From Cyclobacterium sp. SYSU L10401 (lineage in GTDB: Bacteria; Bacteroidota; Bacteroidia; Cytophagales; Cyclobacteriaceae): a DNA stretch of 64,000 bases. The position numbers and the translations under genes were made by a program. Below the pieces are notes generated by a model. That model did not search any database. It was given only the letters and a program-made list of their open reading frames with translations, and was not told where the DNA came from. The stretch's first letter is position 1, and each line of letters begins with the position of its first letter. Positions 9,422 to 17,074 of the stretch are shown here, in pieces. The DNA lies in the NCBI RefSeq assembly GCF_010993705.1, contig NZ_WOFO01000014.1:1-64000 (forward strand), in the 5' to 3' direction.

Positions 9422-11134
9422 TTAACTTTTGTTATTTTTATTGTACTGCTGGAAAGCATTGAATGATCCTTCAAAGGTTAATCTACCGGAGGTTAATTCT
9501 AAAATTTTATCTGCTCTTCGCATAATATTTTCATCTGAAGACACCACTACCATGGTCCAGGGGCCTGAAAACATGTAGTCTAGCAGCATCTGGGCTTCCT
9601 CTCCATTGAGGTAACTGAGGTCTTCCTCCAAAAGCAGCAATTTGGGACCAAAGCATAGGCTCCTGGCCAGAATGATTTTACTGATATTGGCATTGCTCAA
9701 ATGCTTGCCCTCAGGCAATAACATGGTATCCAAATCATCTTTTAACTCATAGATATAATCCTTCAAGCCTACGATTTCAAGGATCTCACGAATTTTTTGT
9801 TCTGAAATGACATCATTCCCAACGGTGATGTTCTCGCGAATGGTACCATGAAAGATGGATTGTCGGGAAAGGCTGTCCCCAATCATGGATCTTAGTTTTT
9901 CTAAGGAAAGGGTGTCCATGGGTAGCTTATTGACGATGATATTGCCCTGATAGTCTTCTATCAATCCTGCCATCAATTGCAGAAAGGTACTTTTCCCTGA
10001 GCCGCTTTTTCCTGTAATGACTACCTTTTCACCTGGATTGATTTCTACATTGATGTTGACAAGATTGGGATTTTTTTTGTCTCTGGGATGATAGGTTAAA
10101 TCCCTCAAATGATAGGACAAACCTGATTCGGAAAGTCCAAAGGCCTTATCCACTCCCTCGGACCGTTCCAGTTCCAAATCCATGATCAAGCCTAATTTTT
10201 CTGTGGCTGTAAGCGTATCATATACGGTTTCCAAGCTTAAAATGAGCTTTTCTACAGAATTTATGATCAATACAATAATGATTTCGGCAGCAACAAATTG
10301 TCCTATACTGATCTCATTGTTCATTAAAAGAATACTACCTGCTACCAATAGGGTGACAATGATGGCAGCCTTAAAACCAATCATTACTTTATACTGCAGG
10401 ATCAAAACGGCAAAATGAGAGTTCCTGAATCCGACATAATTGCTTACCAATTGATCTACTTTTCTGAAGGGTAGTGGAGAAAATCCGGATAACTTGAAAG
10501 TACCCAAGGTCCTTGCAATCTCTTCCAGCCAAAATGCCAACTCATATTTGGCTGTGGATTCCTTCAGGCTTTCTTTCATCCCCCGGGGACTGGTCAGCTT
10601 AAATATCAGGTATAGGATCAAAACCAATGCAAAGGAAAAAATGATGAAAAAAGGATGGTAGACAGAGAGTAAAATCAAACCAAAAAATACCTGAAGGGAA
10701 GCTGTACTGAAATCAATCAATAATTTGGATAACCCCTTTTGAAGCACGATGGTATCAAAAAACCTGTTGACGAGCTCTGGGGGAAATTTACCGCGCAAGG
10801 CCTCCGTTTTGATCCGGGGCAGTCGGTAGGCAAATTCCATGGCCGATTTGCCAAACACCCGCTGTTGCAATTTCTCTGTCAGATAAAGCTGGCTGATCTG
10901 AAGGTAGCCCCCAAATATAACCCCCAGTGCTACAATGACCACCAGCAAAACCCAGGAAGAAGTCATTCTCCCTCCCAGAATAAAATTGAGGATGGCCTGA
11001 ATACCTAAGGGAAGGGACAAGGAAACCAATCCGTTGAGGATGGCATAGAAATAAATGGCGTAGATCTCTTTCTTTTCATCCTTAAGCAGGCTGAAAAATC
11101 TTTTTAATGGCGTATTGATCAGATTTTCATTCAT
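9422..11134 (-). CDS. ABC exporter (fused permease-ATPase) with degenerate nucleotide-binding motifs
   Basis: The 570-residue protein has an N-terminal exporter-type transmembrane domain (about residues 20-300) and a C-terminal ATPase domain. It has no N-terminal C39 peptidase. Walker A is intact (GKSGSGKST, 375-383). The other motifs deviate: the signature LSGGQ is LSNAN (479-483), Walker B reads LLLLEE in place of LLLLDE (E503-E504), the D-loop is SYLN, the H-loop pair Ala-His is Ser-Ser (532-533), and the Q-loop glutamine appears to be Ser. Such changes are expected to weaken ATP hydrolysis unless a second subunit completes the site; none is encoded nearby. The gene overlaps tetR by 8 bp and precedes hlyD by 5 bp. 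The family assignment is certain, the activity is not. Confidence 0.88.
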   Translation of the reverse strand: MNENLINTPLKRFFSLLKDEKKEIYAIYFYAILNGLVSLSLPLGIQAILNFILGGRMTSSWVLLVVIVALGVIFGGYLQISQLYLTEKLQQRVFGKSAMEFAYRLPRIKTEALRGKFPPELVNRFFDTIVLQKGLSKLLIDFSTASLQVFFGLILLSVYHPFFIIFSFALVLILYLIFKLTSPRGMKESLKESTAKYELAFWLEEIARTLGTFKLSGFSPLPFRKVDQLVSNYVGFRNSHFAVLILQYKVMIGFKAAIIVTLLVAGSILLMNNEISIGQFVAAEIIIVLIINSVEKLILSLETVYDTLTATEKLGLIMDLELERSEGVDKAFGLSESGLSYHLRDLTYHPRDKKNPNLVNINVEINPGEKVVITGKSGSGKSTFLQLMAGLIEDYQGNIIVNKLPMDTLSLEKLRSMIGDSLSRQSIFHGTIRENITVGNDVISEQKIREILEIVGLKDYIYELKDDLDTMLLPEGKHLSNANISKIILARSLCFGPKLLLLEEDLSYLNGEEAQMLLDYMFSGPWTMVVVSSDENIMRRADKILELTSGRLTFEGSFNAFQQYNKNNKS

Positions 11135-11804
11135 CTTTCAAAGTTTTAAATACCCAATCAAAATAAAAACCTAATTTTTGCTCTCCCACGAGACCGGATT
11201 CCGTCATTTTTGGCATATGCTTTAAAAAAAATGCATGAAGTAAAGTAGATTCCACCAAGGTCGACACCAGGGTTTTCGGGTAAGTGTATTTAGGATTAAT
11301 TTCGCCGACAATGGCTGCAATCCTGTCTGTAAATCGATAAAACTGTTTGAAGAAGCCACTGCTATTTTCCTCATCAACCTCCTTGGTCAAAAAAGCTTTG
11401 TAGGATTCCTGGGTGACCAGCAAACGTAAATTTTGAATATCCATGTACTCATTTTTTTTATAGACAGGACCTTCCACCAGCAGTTGGATCGCTATTTTCA
11501 TTTTATCCCTCGGATCATGTAAATTAGAAGTAGCAAAAACAAGGTTATGCTCCAACCATCCCCAGTACCAATTGGTAAGGTAGACCAGGAGCTTGTGCTT
11601 ATTTTCAAAATAACGGTAAATGGCCGCCTCTGTACTGCCTACAGTTTCCGATAGTCTTTTGAAGTTAAAACTTTCCAACCCCAAAATAACAATAAGGTTG
11701 GGACTTTCACGAATAATTTTCTTTCCCAGGTCTGAACTAAGTGGATCTTTCAGGTATATCTCACTGTTTACGGGAACAACAAAACTGGTTAAAATCTGTT
11801 CCAT
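11127..11804 (-). CDS. TetR/AcrR-family transcriptional regulator
   Basis: The 225-residue protein has an N-terminal TetR helix-turn-helix (about residues 28-80) with FNFKRLSETVGSTEAAIYRY followed by FENKHKLL, and a helical ligand domain. It is the first gene of the exporter operon and its end overlaps the ABC gene by 8 bp, so it very likely autoregulates the whole five-gene unit. A perfect 17-bp inverted repeat with 6-bp arms lies 50 bp upstream of its start. The inducing ligand is probably an exported compound, as is usual for TetR-controlled efflux, but nothing in the sequence identifies it. Confidence 0.9.
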   Translation of the reverse strand: MEQILTSFVVPVNSEIYLKDPLSSDLGKKIIRESPNLIVILGLESFNFKRLSETVGSTEAAIYRYFENKHKLLVYLTNWYWGWLEHNLVFATSNLHDPRDKMKIAIQLLVEGPVYKKNEYMDIQNLRLLVTQESYKAFLTKEVDEENSSGFFKQFYRFTDRIAAIVGEINPKYTYPKTLVSTLVESTLLHAFFLKHMPKMTESGLVGEQKLGFYFDWVFKTLKDE

Positions 11805-11853
11805 ATGAATTTCAATAGTAAAACTTTATGGCGCAATATACGAACAAACTAAA

Positions 11854-11870
11854 AGTAAGTTTTACTTACT
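11854..11870. promoter_or_regulatory. inverted repeat, candidate TetR operator
   Basis: The 17 bp read AGTAAG-TTTTA-CTTACT, a perfect 6-bp inverted repeat around a 5-bp spacer. It lies 50 bp upstream of the tetR start. Two related half-sites with AGTAAAA or its complement flank it (near 11817 and 11878-11885). Size, symmetry and place fit a TetR-family operator. Binding is inference. Confidence 0.55.
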
Positions 11871-11923
11871 GAAAGAAAATTTTACTAATTTTTAAAAAAA
11901 AGATTTGGAAGTAAGGATTTGTC

Positions 11924-12319
11924 CTACTCCATATCTGGCTCATAACTGATTTTTCCTAAACCATAAAGGTATAACACCTTGGAAATACGCAACATCAGGG
12001 GCAATAAAATCAGGTTGAAAAATAGCACTGATCCAATATATACCATCAACTCTGGGTCATTGAATAAAAAATTGAGTACAACCATGACGGTGATAAAGAG
12101 GGCTACGGATAGCGCATAACTGATGTACATGGCTCCATAATAGAAATCCGGTTCCGGAACCAAATCTACCCCACAGCTGGGGCAAGTTTGGTTTACCTCA
12201 GTTAATTTCCTGAAACTGAACATGGAAACAGGGAAAATATTTCCCTTTCTGCACCTGGGGCATTTACCTTTAAAAATGGCTGCTGTAAGACTTGTTTCTT
12301 TTTTCATTGCTGTATTCAT
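11924..12319 (-). CDS. DUF983 family membrane protein
   Basis: The 131-residue protein begins with two zinc-ribbon knuckles (CPRCRKGN and CPSCG, about residues 20-55), followed by two hydrophobic segments (about 68-90 and 95-115). This is the DUF983 arrangement common in Bacteroidota and Alphaproteobacteria; some relatives sit near cytochrome oxidase genes, but the function is not established. Its ATG directly follows the stop of the 67-residue gene with no base between, so both are translated from one message. An in-frame ATG at 12307 is an alternative start. Confidence 0.85.
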   Translation of the reverse strand: MNTAMKKETSLTAAIFKGKCPRCRKGNIFPVSMFSFRKLTEVNQTCPSCGVDLVPEPDFYYGAMYISYALSVALFITVMVVLNFLFNDPELMVYIGSVLFFNLILLPLMLRISKVLYLYGLGKISYEPDME

Positions 12320-12523
12320 TTAACGGATTTCATCCAGGTCATAGTCTTTGCCTTTGCCCCATTGTAACAATTCTTCTAAATCATAGTACTCCAAAGTATC
12401 CAGGTCCTTGACCCTGAAGTTCTCTCTTCCTTTTCTTTCCATGATTTCCAGCATTCGTATTTCTCCATAATTTACGAGCCGGTACACCCGGCCTACCCTG
12501 ATATTGTCAATGGCTAGTGGCAT
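12320..12523 (-). CDS. small conserved-looking protein, 67 residues, function unknown
   Basis: A short acidic and basic soluble protein starting MPLAIDNIRVGRVYRLVNYG and rich in Glu, Asp, Arg and Tyr. It has no signal peptide, membrane segment or cysteine. It is taken as real because its stop codon abuts the DUF983 start exactly, its codon use resembles its neighbours, and nothing larger overlaps it. The first 35 residues could fold as a small beta-barrel that begins with a VGRVYRL strand. I do not recognise a named family. Confidence 0.65.
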   Translation of the reverse strand: MPLAIDNIRVGRVYRLVNYGEIRMLEIMERKGRENFRVKDLDTLEYYDLEELLQWGKGKDYDLDEIR

Positions 12524-12791
12524 GTGGTTTATAATTAAAATTTATCCTATACAGGGCCTTGAAGGGTCATCCCTTACTTTATTTAAGTGCCAACATCAGA
12601 AAAGAAAAATTGTTCCTTCCGATTTAATTTTGATGCTCTCTAAAACAGAAAAGCCTGAATACTTTTGGACACAAAGTTATAATCATTCTTTATTTTATAT
12701 ATCGTTAAGACCTGAAAGTTATTTTGGGTCAATAACTTCAAATTCACTTAGAATCTATTAATTTTGCAACTCATTTAAAAAACTGCTGAAA

Positions 12792-14684
12792 ATGACCGTC
12801 ACAAAAAAATTCATCATTGATTTTGACAGTACTTTTACAAAGGTTGAGGCCCTGGATATTTTAGGTGAAATAAGCCTGAAGGATGACCCTGAAAAAGCAA
12901 AAAAACTCCAGGCAATCAAGGACATCACCGATCAGGGAATGGAAGGCAAGCTGACATTCAGGGAAAGCCTTGTCCAGCGGCTGGATATACTCGATGCCAA
13001 CAAAGAACAGATTTCCGAACTGATAGCTGCCCTCAGAAAAAAAGTTTCCGATTCGTTTCAACGCAACAAAGAATTTTTGAAAGAAAATGCATCGGATATA
13101 TTTATTATTTCCAATGGATTCAAGGATTTTGTAGCGCCGATTGTAACGGAATACGGGATTAAACCTGAGAATGTATTTGCCAATGAATTTGAGTATGCAG
13201 ACTCTGGTAAAATCATCGGTTTCAACAAGGATAACCCACTTTCCAAGAATAATGGAAAACCTGAGACCATCCGAAAGCTGAATCTGGAAGGAGATATCTA
13301 TGTGATCGGAGACGGCTATACCGATTATGAAATTAAAGCTTCAGGGGTGGCCAATAAATTTTATGCGTTTACTGAAAATGTACACCGAACCAACGTTTCA
13401 TCCAAAGCAGACCATATTGCCCCCAGCCTGGACGAAATATTATATGTGAATAAAATGAATAAAAAATTTTCCTATCCAAAGAGCCGGATCAGTGTCTTGC
13501 TCCTGGAAAATGTGCACCCTATTGGCGTTGAGCTGATGAAGGAAGAAGGATACCAGGTAGAGGTCATCAGTTCTGCCTTATCTGAGGAAGAGCTGGCCGA
13601 AAAAATCAAAAAAGTATCCATCCTGGGCATAAGGTCAAAAACCCAGGTCACTAAAAAAGTCCTGGAAAATGCCAATCGCCTGGTAGCCATTGGGGCCTTT
13701 TGTATCGGCACCAATCAAATTGACCTGGAAACCTGCCAGGAAAAAGGCATCGCCGTATTCAATGCCCCTTTTAGCAATACCCGATCAGTGGTAGAACTGG
13801 CGATAGCTGAAATCATCTTTTTAATGCGCAGGCTGACGGACAAGACCAGCAGCATGCATCAGGGCGTTTGGGACAAAAGTGCATCGGGAAGTTTTGAAAT
13901 CAGGGGCAAAAAACTCGGGATCATCGGCTATGGAAACATAGGTTCTCAACTTTCTGTTTTGGCAGAAAGCATGGGGCTGGATGTATACTATTACGATGTC
14001 ATAGAAAGATTGGCTCTGGGAAATGCCACCAAGATCGATTCACTCGATGAATTGCTCAGCACCTGTGATGTAATTACCTTACATGTGGACGGGAGAAAGG
14101 AAAATGAGATGCTGATCGACCAGGAGAAGCTGGCTTTGATGAAAAAAGGGGCTTACCTGATCAATCTGAGCCGGGGCCATGTGGTGGATGTACCAGCCTT
14201 GCGGAATGCTTTGGAAAGCGGTCACCTGGCAGGTGCCAGCATTGATGTATTTCCAAGTGAACCAAAAAACAATTCTGAACCCTTCGTTTCAGAACTGATT
14301 GGCTTGCCCAATACCATTCTGACACCACATATTGGGGGCAGCACCTTAGAAGCCCAGCAGAACATCGCCAGGTTTGTTCCTGGAAAAATCATCGAATACA
14401 TCAATACCGGAAACACATATAATAGTGTCAACTTTCCCAATATACAGTTGCCATTTCTACAGGATGCCCACCGGCTGATCCACATTCACCTCAACGAACC
14501 AGGGATCATGGCCAGAATCAATAAGGTATTGGCAGATTATGAAATCAACATCGTGGGTCAATACCTGAAGACCAATGAAAAAATAGGTTATGTCATCACC
14601 GATATTGACAAAGCCTACAGTAGTAAGGTAATCGACGAACTGAAGGCCATTAACGGTACCATACGTTTCAGGGTTTTGTACTGA
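12792..14684 (+). CDS. serA: fused phosphoserine phosphatase-like / D-3-phosphoglycerate dehydrogenase
   Basis: The 630-residue protein joins two enzymes of serine synthesis. Residues 1-210 are a HAD phosphatase domain of the SerB type: IIDFDSTFTK (nucleophile D10, acid D12) and VIGDGYTDYE as the metal-binding motif. Residues 230-550 are a D-isomer-specific dehydrogenase with the dinucleotide motif GIIGYGNIGSQ and catalytic Arg (NLSRGHVVD), Glu (DVFPSEP) and His (TPHIGGST). The last 75 residues form an ACT domain (HIHLNEPGIMARIN), probably binding serine for feedback control. The protein could catalyse the first and third steps of the pathway; the second (SerC) is not in the window. A strong terminator follows, so it is likely transcribed alone. 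Confidence 0.88.
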   Translation: MTVTKKFIIDFDSTFTKVEALDILGEISLKDDPEKAKKLQAIKDITDQGMEGKLTFRESLVQRLDILDANKEQISELIAALRKKVSDSFQRNKEFLKENASDIFIISNGFKDFVAPIVTEYGIKPENVFANEFEYADSGKIIGFNKDNPLSKNNGKPETIRKLNLEGDIYVIGDGYTDYEIKASGVANKFYAFTENVHRTNVSSKADHIAPSLDEILYVNKMNKKFSYPKSRISVLLLENVHPIGVELMKEEGYQVEVISSALSEEELAEKIKKVSILGIRSKTQVTKKVLENANRLVAIGAFCIGTNQIDLETCQEKGIAVFNAPFSNTRSVVELAIAEIIFLMRRLTDKTSSMHQGVWDKSASGSFEIRGKKLGIIGYGNIGSQLSVLAESMGLDVYYYDVIERLALGNATKIDSLDELLSTCDVITLHVDGRKENEMLIDQEKLALMKKGAYLINLSRGHVVDVPALRNALESGHLAGASIDVFPSEPKNNSEPFVSELIGLPNTILTPHIGGSTLEAQQNIARFVPGKIIEYINTGNTYNSVNFPNIQLPFLQDAHRLIHIHLNEPGIMARINKVLADYEINIVGQYLKTNEKIGYVITDIDKAYSSKVIDELKAINGTIRFRVLY

Positions 14685-14702
14685 TGCCAGAAAAATTCTA
14701 AA

Positions 14703-14734
14703 GGGGGAGACTGCCAGGTGGTCTCCCTTTTTTT
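14703..14734 (+). terminator. Rho-independent terminator after the serA fusion gene
   Basis: GGGAGAC (14705-14711) pairs with GTCTCCC (14721-14727) around CTGCCAGGTG-like loop bases, followed by a run of seven or more T. It starts about 20 bp after the stop codon. The hairpin core closely resembles the one ending the RNA gene at 15580-15615. Confidence 0.88.
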
Positions 14735-14833
14735 GTGGTTTTTTGTGATTATTCTTCTATTTTTATGGAAACAAGTGTGTCTCAAAATTCACTTCAGTGA
14801 AGGATATTGGCAAACCACCAAACCCAGGAACCA

Positions 14834-15277
14834 ATGAAAGCATTTTTTAAATCTTTATTTGCTTATGGGCATGAGAGCAACCAAAGACTATGGGAAGCGA
14901 TGATGGAACACCAGGATAAAACCCCTGAGAAATCCATCCAACTGTATAACCATATCCTCAATGCCCATCAAATCTGGAACAACCGGATTGACCCTAAAGC
15001 TGCTCCTTTTGGGGTATGGGCGATGCGGCCGATTCAGGATGAAAGGGTGATTGATCTTGAAAATCATGCCCATACAATTAACATATTGGATAATTACCCC
15101 CTGGAAGCCATCATTTCATACAGCAATTCAAAGGGCCAGGTTTATACCAACAGCGTAAGGGACATCCTTTTTCACCTTGTCAACCATTCCACGTATCACC
15201 GCGGACAGATTGCCTCAGACTTCCGGCAGAATGGCCTGGAACCTCTGGTTTCCGATTACATCCTGTTTAAAAGGTAG
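14834..15277 (+). CDS. DinB-family protein
   Basis: The 147-residue protein from ATG 14834 (an in-frame TTG at 14807 would add nine residues) is a four-helix bundle of the DinB/YfiT type. The C-terminal helix LFHLVNHSTYHRGQI supplies two of the usual three metal-ligand histidines; a third (NHILNAHQIW) lies near residue 48. Family members bind a divalent metal and include thiol transferases and stress proteins, but most, as here, have no assigned reaction. It stands alone between two terminator-like elements. Confidence 0.8.
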   Translation: MKAFFKSLFAYGHESNQRLWEAMMEHQDKTPEKSIQLYNHILNAHQIWNNRIDPKAAPFGVWAMRPIQDERVIDLENHAHTINILDNYPLEAIISYSNSKGQVYTNSVRDILFHLVNHSTYHRGQIASDFRQNGLEPLVSDYILFKR

Positions 15278-15579
15278 TAGAAGGATTGATAATTTTTTTG
15301 GGCAATAGGACAGATTTTAATAAAGCCTATTGACCCAGAGCATCCGAAAGACCATGCTTTGGTTATTCCTTCAAGACCTTTTTCATTCTCAATTTTACTT
15401 ATGGGCCCCTGAGCTACAACGGACTTTATGGGATTCTCAAAAAACTAACGGCCGCTGTCTAAACATAACATTATCCACCATTTTAAAGATGCTGGATAGT
15501 TGGCATGGGCTTACTTATCGTCTTGCATCCCCAAACTAAAGCTGCAGAGGCAATAGCATGCCTTTTTACTCCCCCCTAA
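15278..15579. other. 302-bp stretch between DinB and the RNA gene, no gene recognised
   Basis: Only a 69-codon plus-strand frame (15330-15539) is open here. It has no recognisable domain, no hydrophobic pattern and skewed composition, so it is not called. No terminator hairpin follows the DinB stop. Confidence 0.5.
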
Positions 15580-15615
15580 AACACCAAAAGGGAGGCCGCC
15601 AGGCGGTCTCCCTTT
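15580..15615 (-). terminator. terminator of the candidate RNA gene
   Basis: AAAGGGAGGCCG (15587-15598) pairs with CGGTCTCCCTTT (15604-15615) over 12 bp with one G-U pair and a 5-base loop. On the minus strand it is followed by TTTTGGTGTTTT; on the plus strand there is no T run, so it works for minus-strand transcripts. Confidence 0.75.
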
Positions 15616-15820
15616 AACAGGGTCCGGATCATGGAGTGTTACAAACCTCCGATATGACAGGATTTGAGCTGCACCATCTCCGCAACCTTCCACTGTTAAC
15701 CTGCATCCTAAAAGGATACGAGGTCTTTCCAAAGGAAAGATGAGGCCTGGTTTTGAAGCGATGCTTCACTCGGCATTTTAATCAACTTGTGAAGTTTGAA
15801 CATGTCGCTGACCCGAACCT
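15580..15820 (-). ncRNA. candidate structured non-coding RNA of about 240 nt, unknown class
   Basis: The minus strand carries a complete transcription unit: a -33/-7 promoter (15826-15857), a body and a terminator (15587-15615). The two ends of the body pair: 15809-15819 with 15621-15631 form 11 bp including two G-U pairs, and just inside 15791-15798 pairs with 15642-15649 (8 bp, one G-U). Within these lie consecutive hairpins TGAAGC/GCTTCA (15754-15768), TCTTTCC/GGAAAGA (15724-15740) and GCATCCT/AGGATAC (15703-15719, extended by ACCT/AGGT), each with a 3-base loop. Weaker pairing is possible in 15650-15697. No coding frame longer than 31 codons is present. It does not match the consensus of tmRNA, RNase P, SRP RNA, 6S RNA or the common riboswitches that I can check by eye. 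Confidence 0.65.
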
Positions 15821-15825
15821 TAATT

Positions 15826-15857
15826 CAAATATACAATCTATTCCAGCAAACCTCAAA
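15826..15857 (-). promoter_or_regulatory. promoter of the candidate RNA gene (TTTG-N20-TATATTTG)
   Basis: On the minus strand TTTG (15857-15854) is followed after 20 bp by TATATTTG (15833-15826), matching the Bacteroidota -33 TTTG and -7 TAnnTTTG boxes with normal spacing. The predicted start is near 15820, immediately before the first base of the closing stem. Confidence 0.7.
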
Positions 15858-16067
15858 TCAGGAAAGGATTCGACTGTCAATAAGCAAAAATGGATGGGTT
15901 GAAAAAAGCAATCTGGAAAAATTTCCTGTAAATTGCGGTCGAAAACAGCGAACATTAGATTGTTTTAAAGTTTAATTTTACTAATTTAAATTTTGCTGAT
16001 TTTAGAATAATATTTAATACCTCTGATAAATTATATCTGAAGTAATCCAATAATTTAATCATTAAGA

Positions 16068-16991
16068 ATGTATCAAATCAAAAAGATCATTGTTTGTCTG
16101 GATCAGAGCGATATGGACGAAACTCTGGTGAAATTTGCCGCATTTATAGCAAAGACCAACCAATCTAAAAAAATTTACTTCACAAATGTAATTCGCAACC
16201 TTTCCATACCTAAGGATATTCTGGCTGAATTCCCAAACCTTATCAGCAATATGGTGAAAGAAAGGGAAAATCAGATGAAAAAAGTTGTTGCCGAAAACTT
16301 TGATCCCAATATTAAAGTCAGTAGCTCCTATATAGTAAAGGAGGGGCAACTCTCAAAAAAAATATTGAAACTGGCCAATGAAAAATCTGCTGATCTGATT
16401 TTGGTAGGAAGAAAAACCAGCTTGCCCGGTTCCGGGGTGGTTTCTCAACGGCTAGCCAGAAGGGCATCGTGTTCCCTGCTGATTGTACCTGAAAACAGCC
16501 AGCCTAAAGTAAAAAAACTATTGGTTCCAAGTGACTTTTCTGATTATTCCAAGGATGCACTGGAGGAGGCCATAGAGATCGCTGAAAAAAATGAGGGGAA
16601 ATCTGAAATCTTTTGCCAAAATGTATATGCGGTTCCATCAGGGTACCATTTTACGGGCAAATCTTATGAAGAATTTAGTGAAATCATGCTCCAAAACGCC
16701 ACCATCAATTATAAGAAGTTTATCCGGAAAATAGACACCAAATCCAGCAAGATCAAACCCCTTTATACCAAGGACGAAGACGATGATCCTGTGGTAGATA
16801 TCATCAGCAAGGCCGGGGAGATCAAGGCCGATATGATCATTATAGGTGCCAAGGGAAGGACGGCAGCTACAGCACTTTTTATCGGTAGCATGGCAGAACG
16901 GCTGATACAAATGAATGATAAAGTACCCTTATTGGTAACCCGACCAAAGGGCAAAAATGCTGGTATCATAGAGTACATTCTTGAAATTTAA
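16068..16991 (+). CDS. universal stress protein with two tandem UspA domains
   Basis: The 307-residue cytoplasmic protein has two UspA folds, about residues 1-145 and 148-295. The second keeps the ATP-binding pattern G-2x-G-9x-GS (GAKGRTAATALFIGS); in the first the corresponding GRKTSLPGSG region is partly degenerate. Tandem Usp proteins bind ATP or AMP and respond to stress or energy limitation; the partner is unknown here. The gene is divergent from the RNA gene, with about 250 bp of AT-rich DNA between, and it is likely monocistronic. The start ATG at 16068 gives MYQIKKIIVCLDQS, the usual first strand. Confidence 0.9.
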   Translation: MYQIKKIIVCLDQSDMDETLVKFAAFIAKTNQSKKIYFTNVIRNLSIPKDILAEFPNLISNMVKERENQMKKVVAENFDPNIKVSSSYIVKEGQLSKKILKLANEKSADLILVGRKTSLPGSGVVSQRLARRASCSLLIVPENSQPKVKKLLVPSDFSDYSKDALEEAIEIAEKNEGKSEIFCQNVYAVPSGYHFTGKSYEEFSEIMLQNATINYKKFIRKIDTKSSKIKPLYTKDEDDDPVVDIISKAGEIKADMIIIGAKGRTAATALFIGSMAERLIQMNDKVPLLVTRPKGKNAGIIEYILEI

Positions 16992-17074
16992 TCTTTTCAC
17001 ATACAAAAAAAGATCTTTTAGGACTTTGTAAATATATTTCATAACTTCAAGTTTGAATCAAAAATAACGTTAAC

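Noticed and set aside
12562-12575. AAGGG-TCAT-CCCTT inverted repeat upstream of the serA fusion
   Set aside because: Arms of only 5 bp in an AT-rich divergent region; no supporting promoter or riboswitch signature.
15330-15539. 69-codon plus-strand frame between DinB and the RNA gene
   Set aside because: No domain, odd composition and no operon context.
15650-15680. CAGCTCAAATCC on the minus strand as a tRNA or tmRNA T-arm
   Set aside because: No paired T-stem, no acceptor stem and no CCA-type end.
15708-15803. 31-codon frame (MFKLHKLIKMPSEASLQN...) inside the RNA gene
   Set aside because: It runs through the inner hairpins, has no recognisable feature, and the flanking paired ends explain the region better as structured RNA; a short leader peptide is not excluded.
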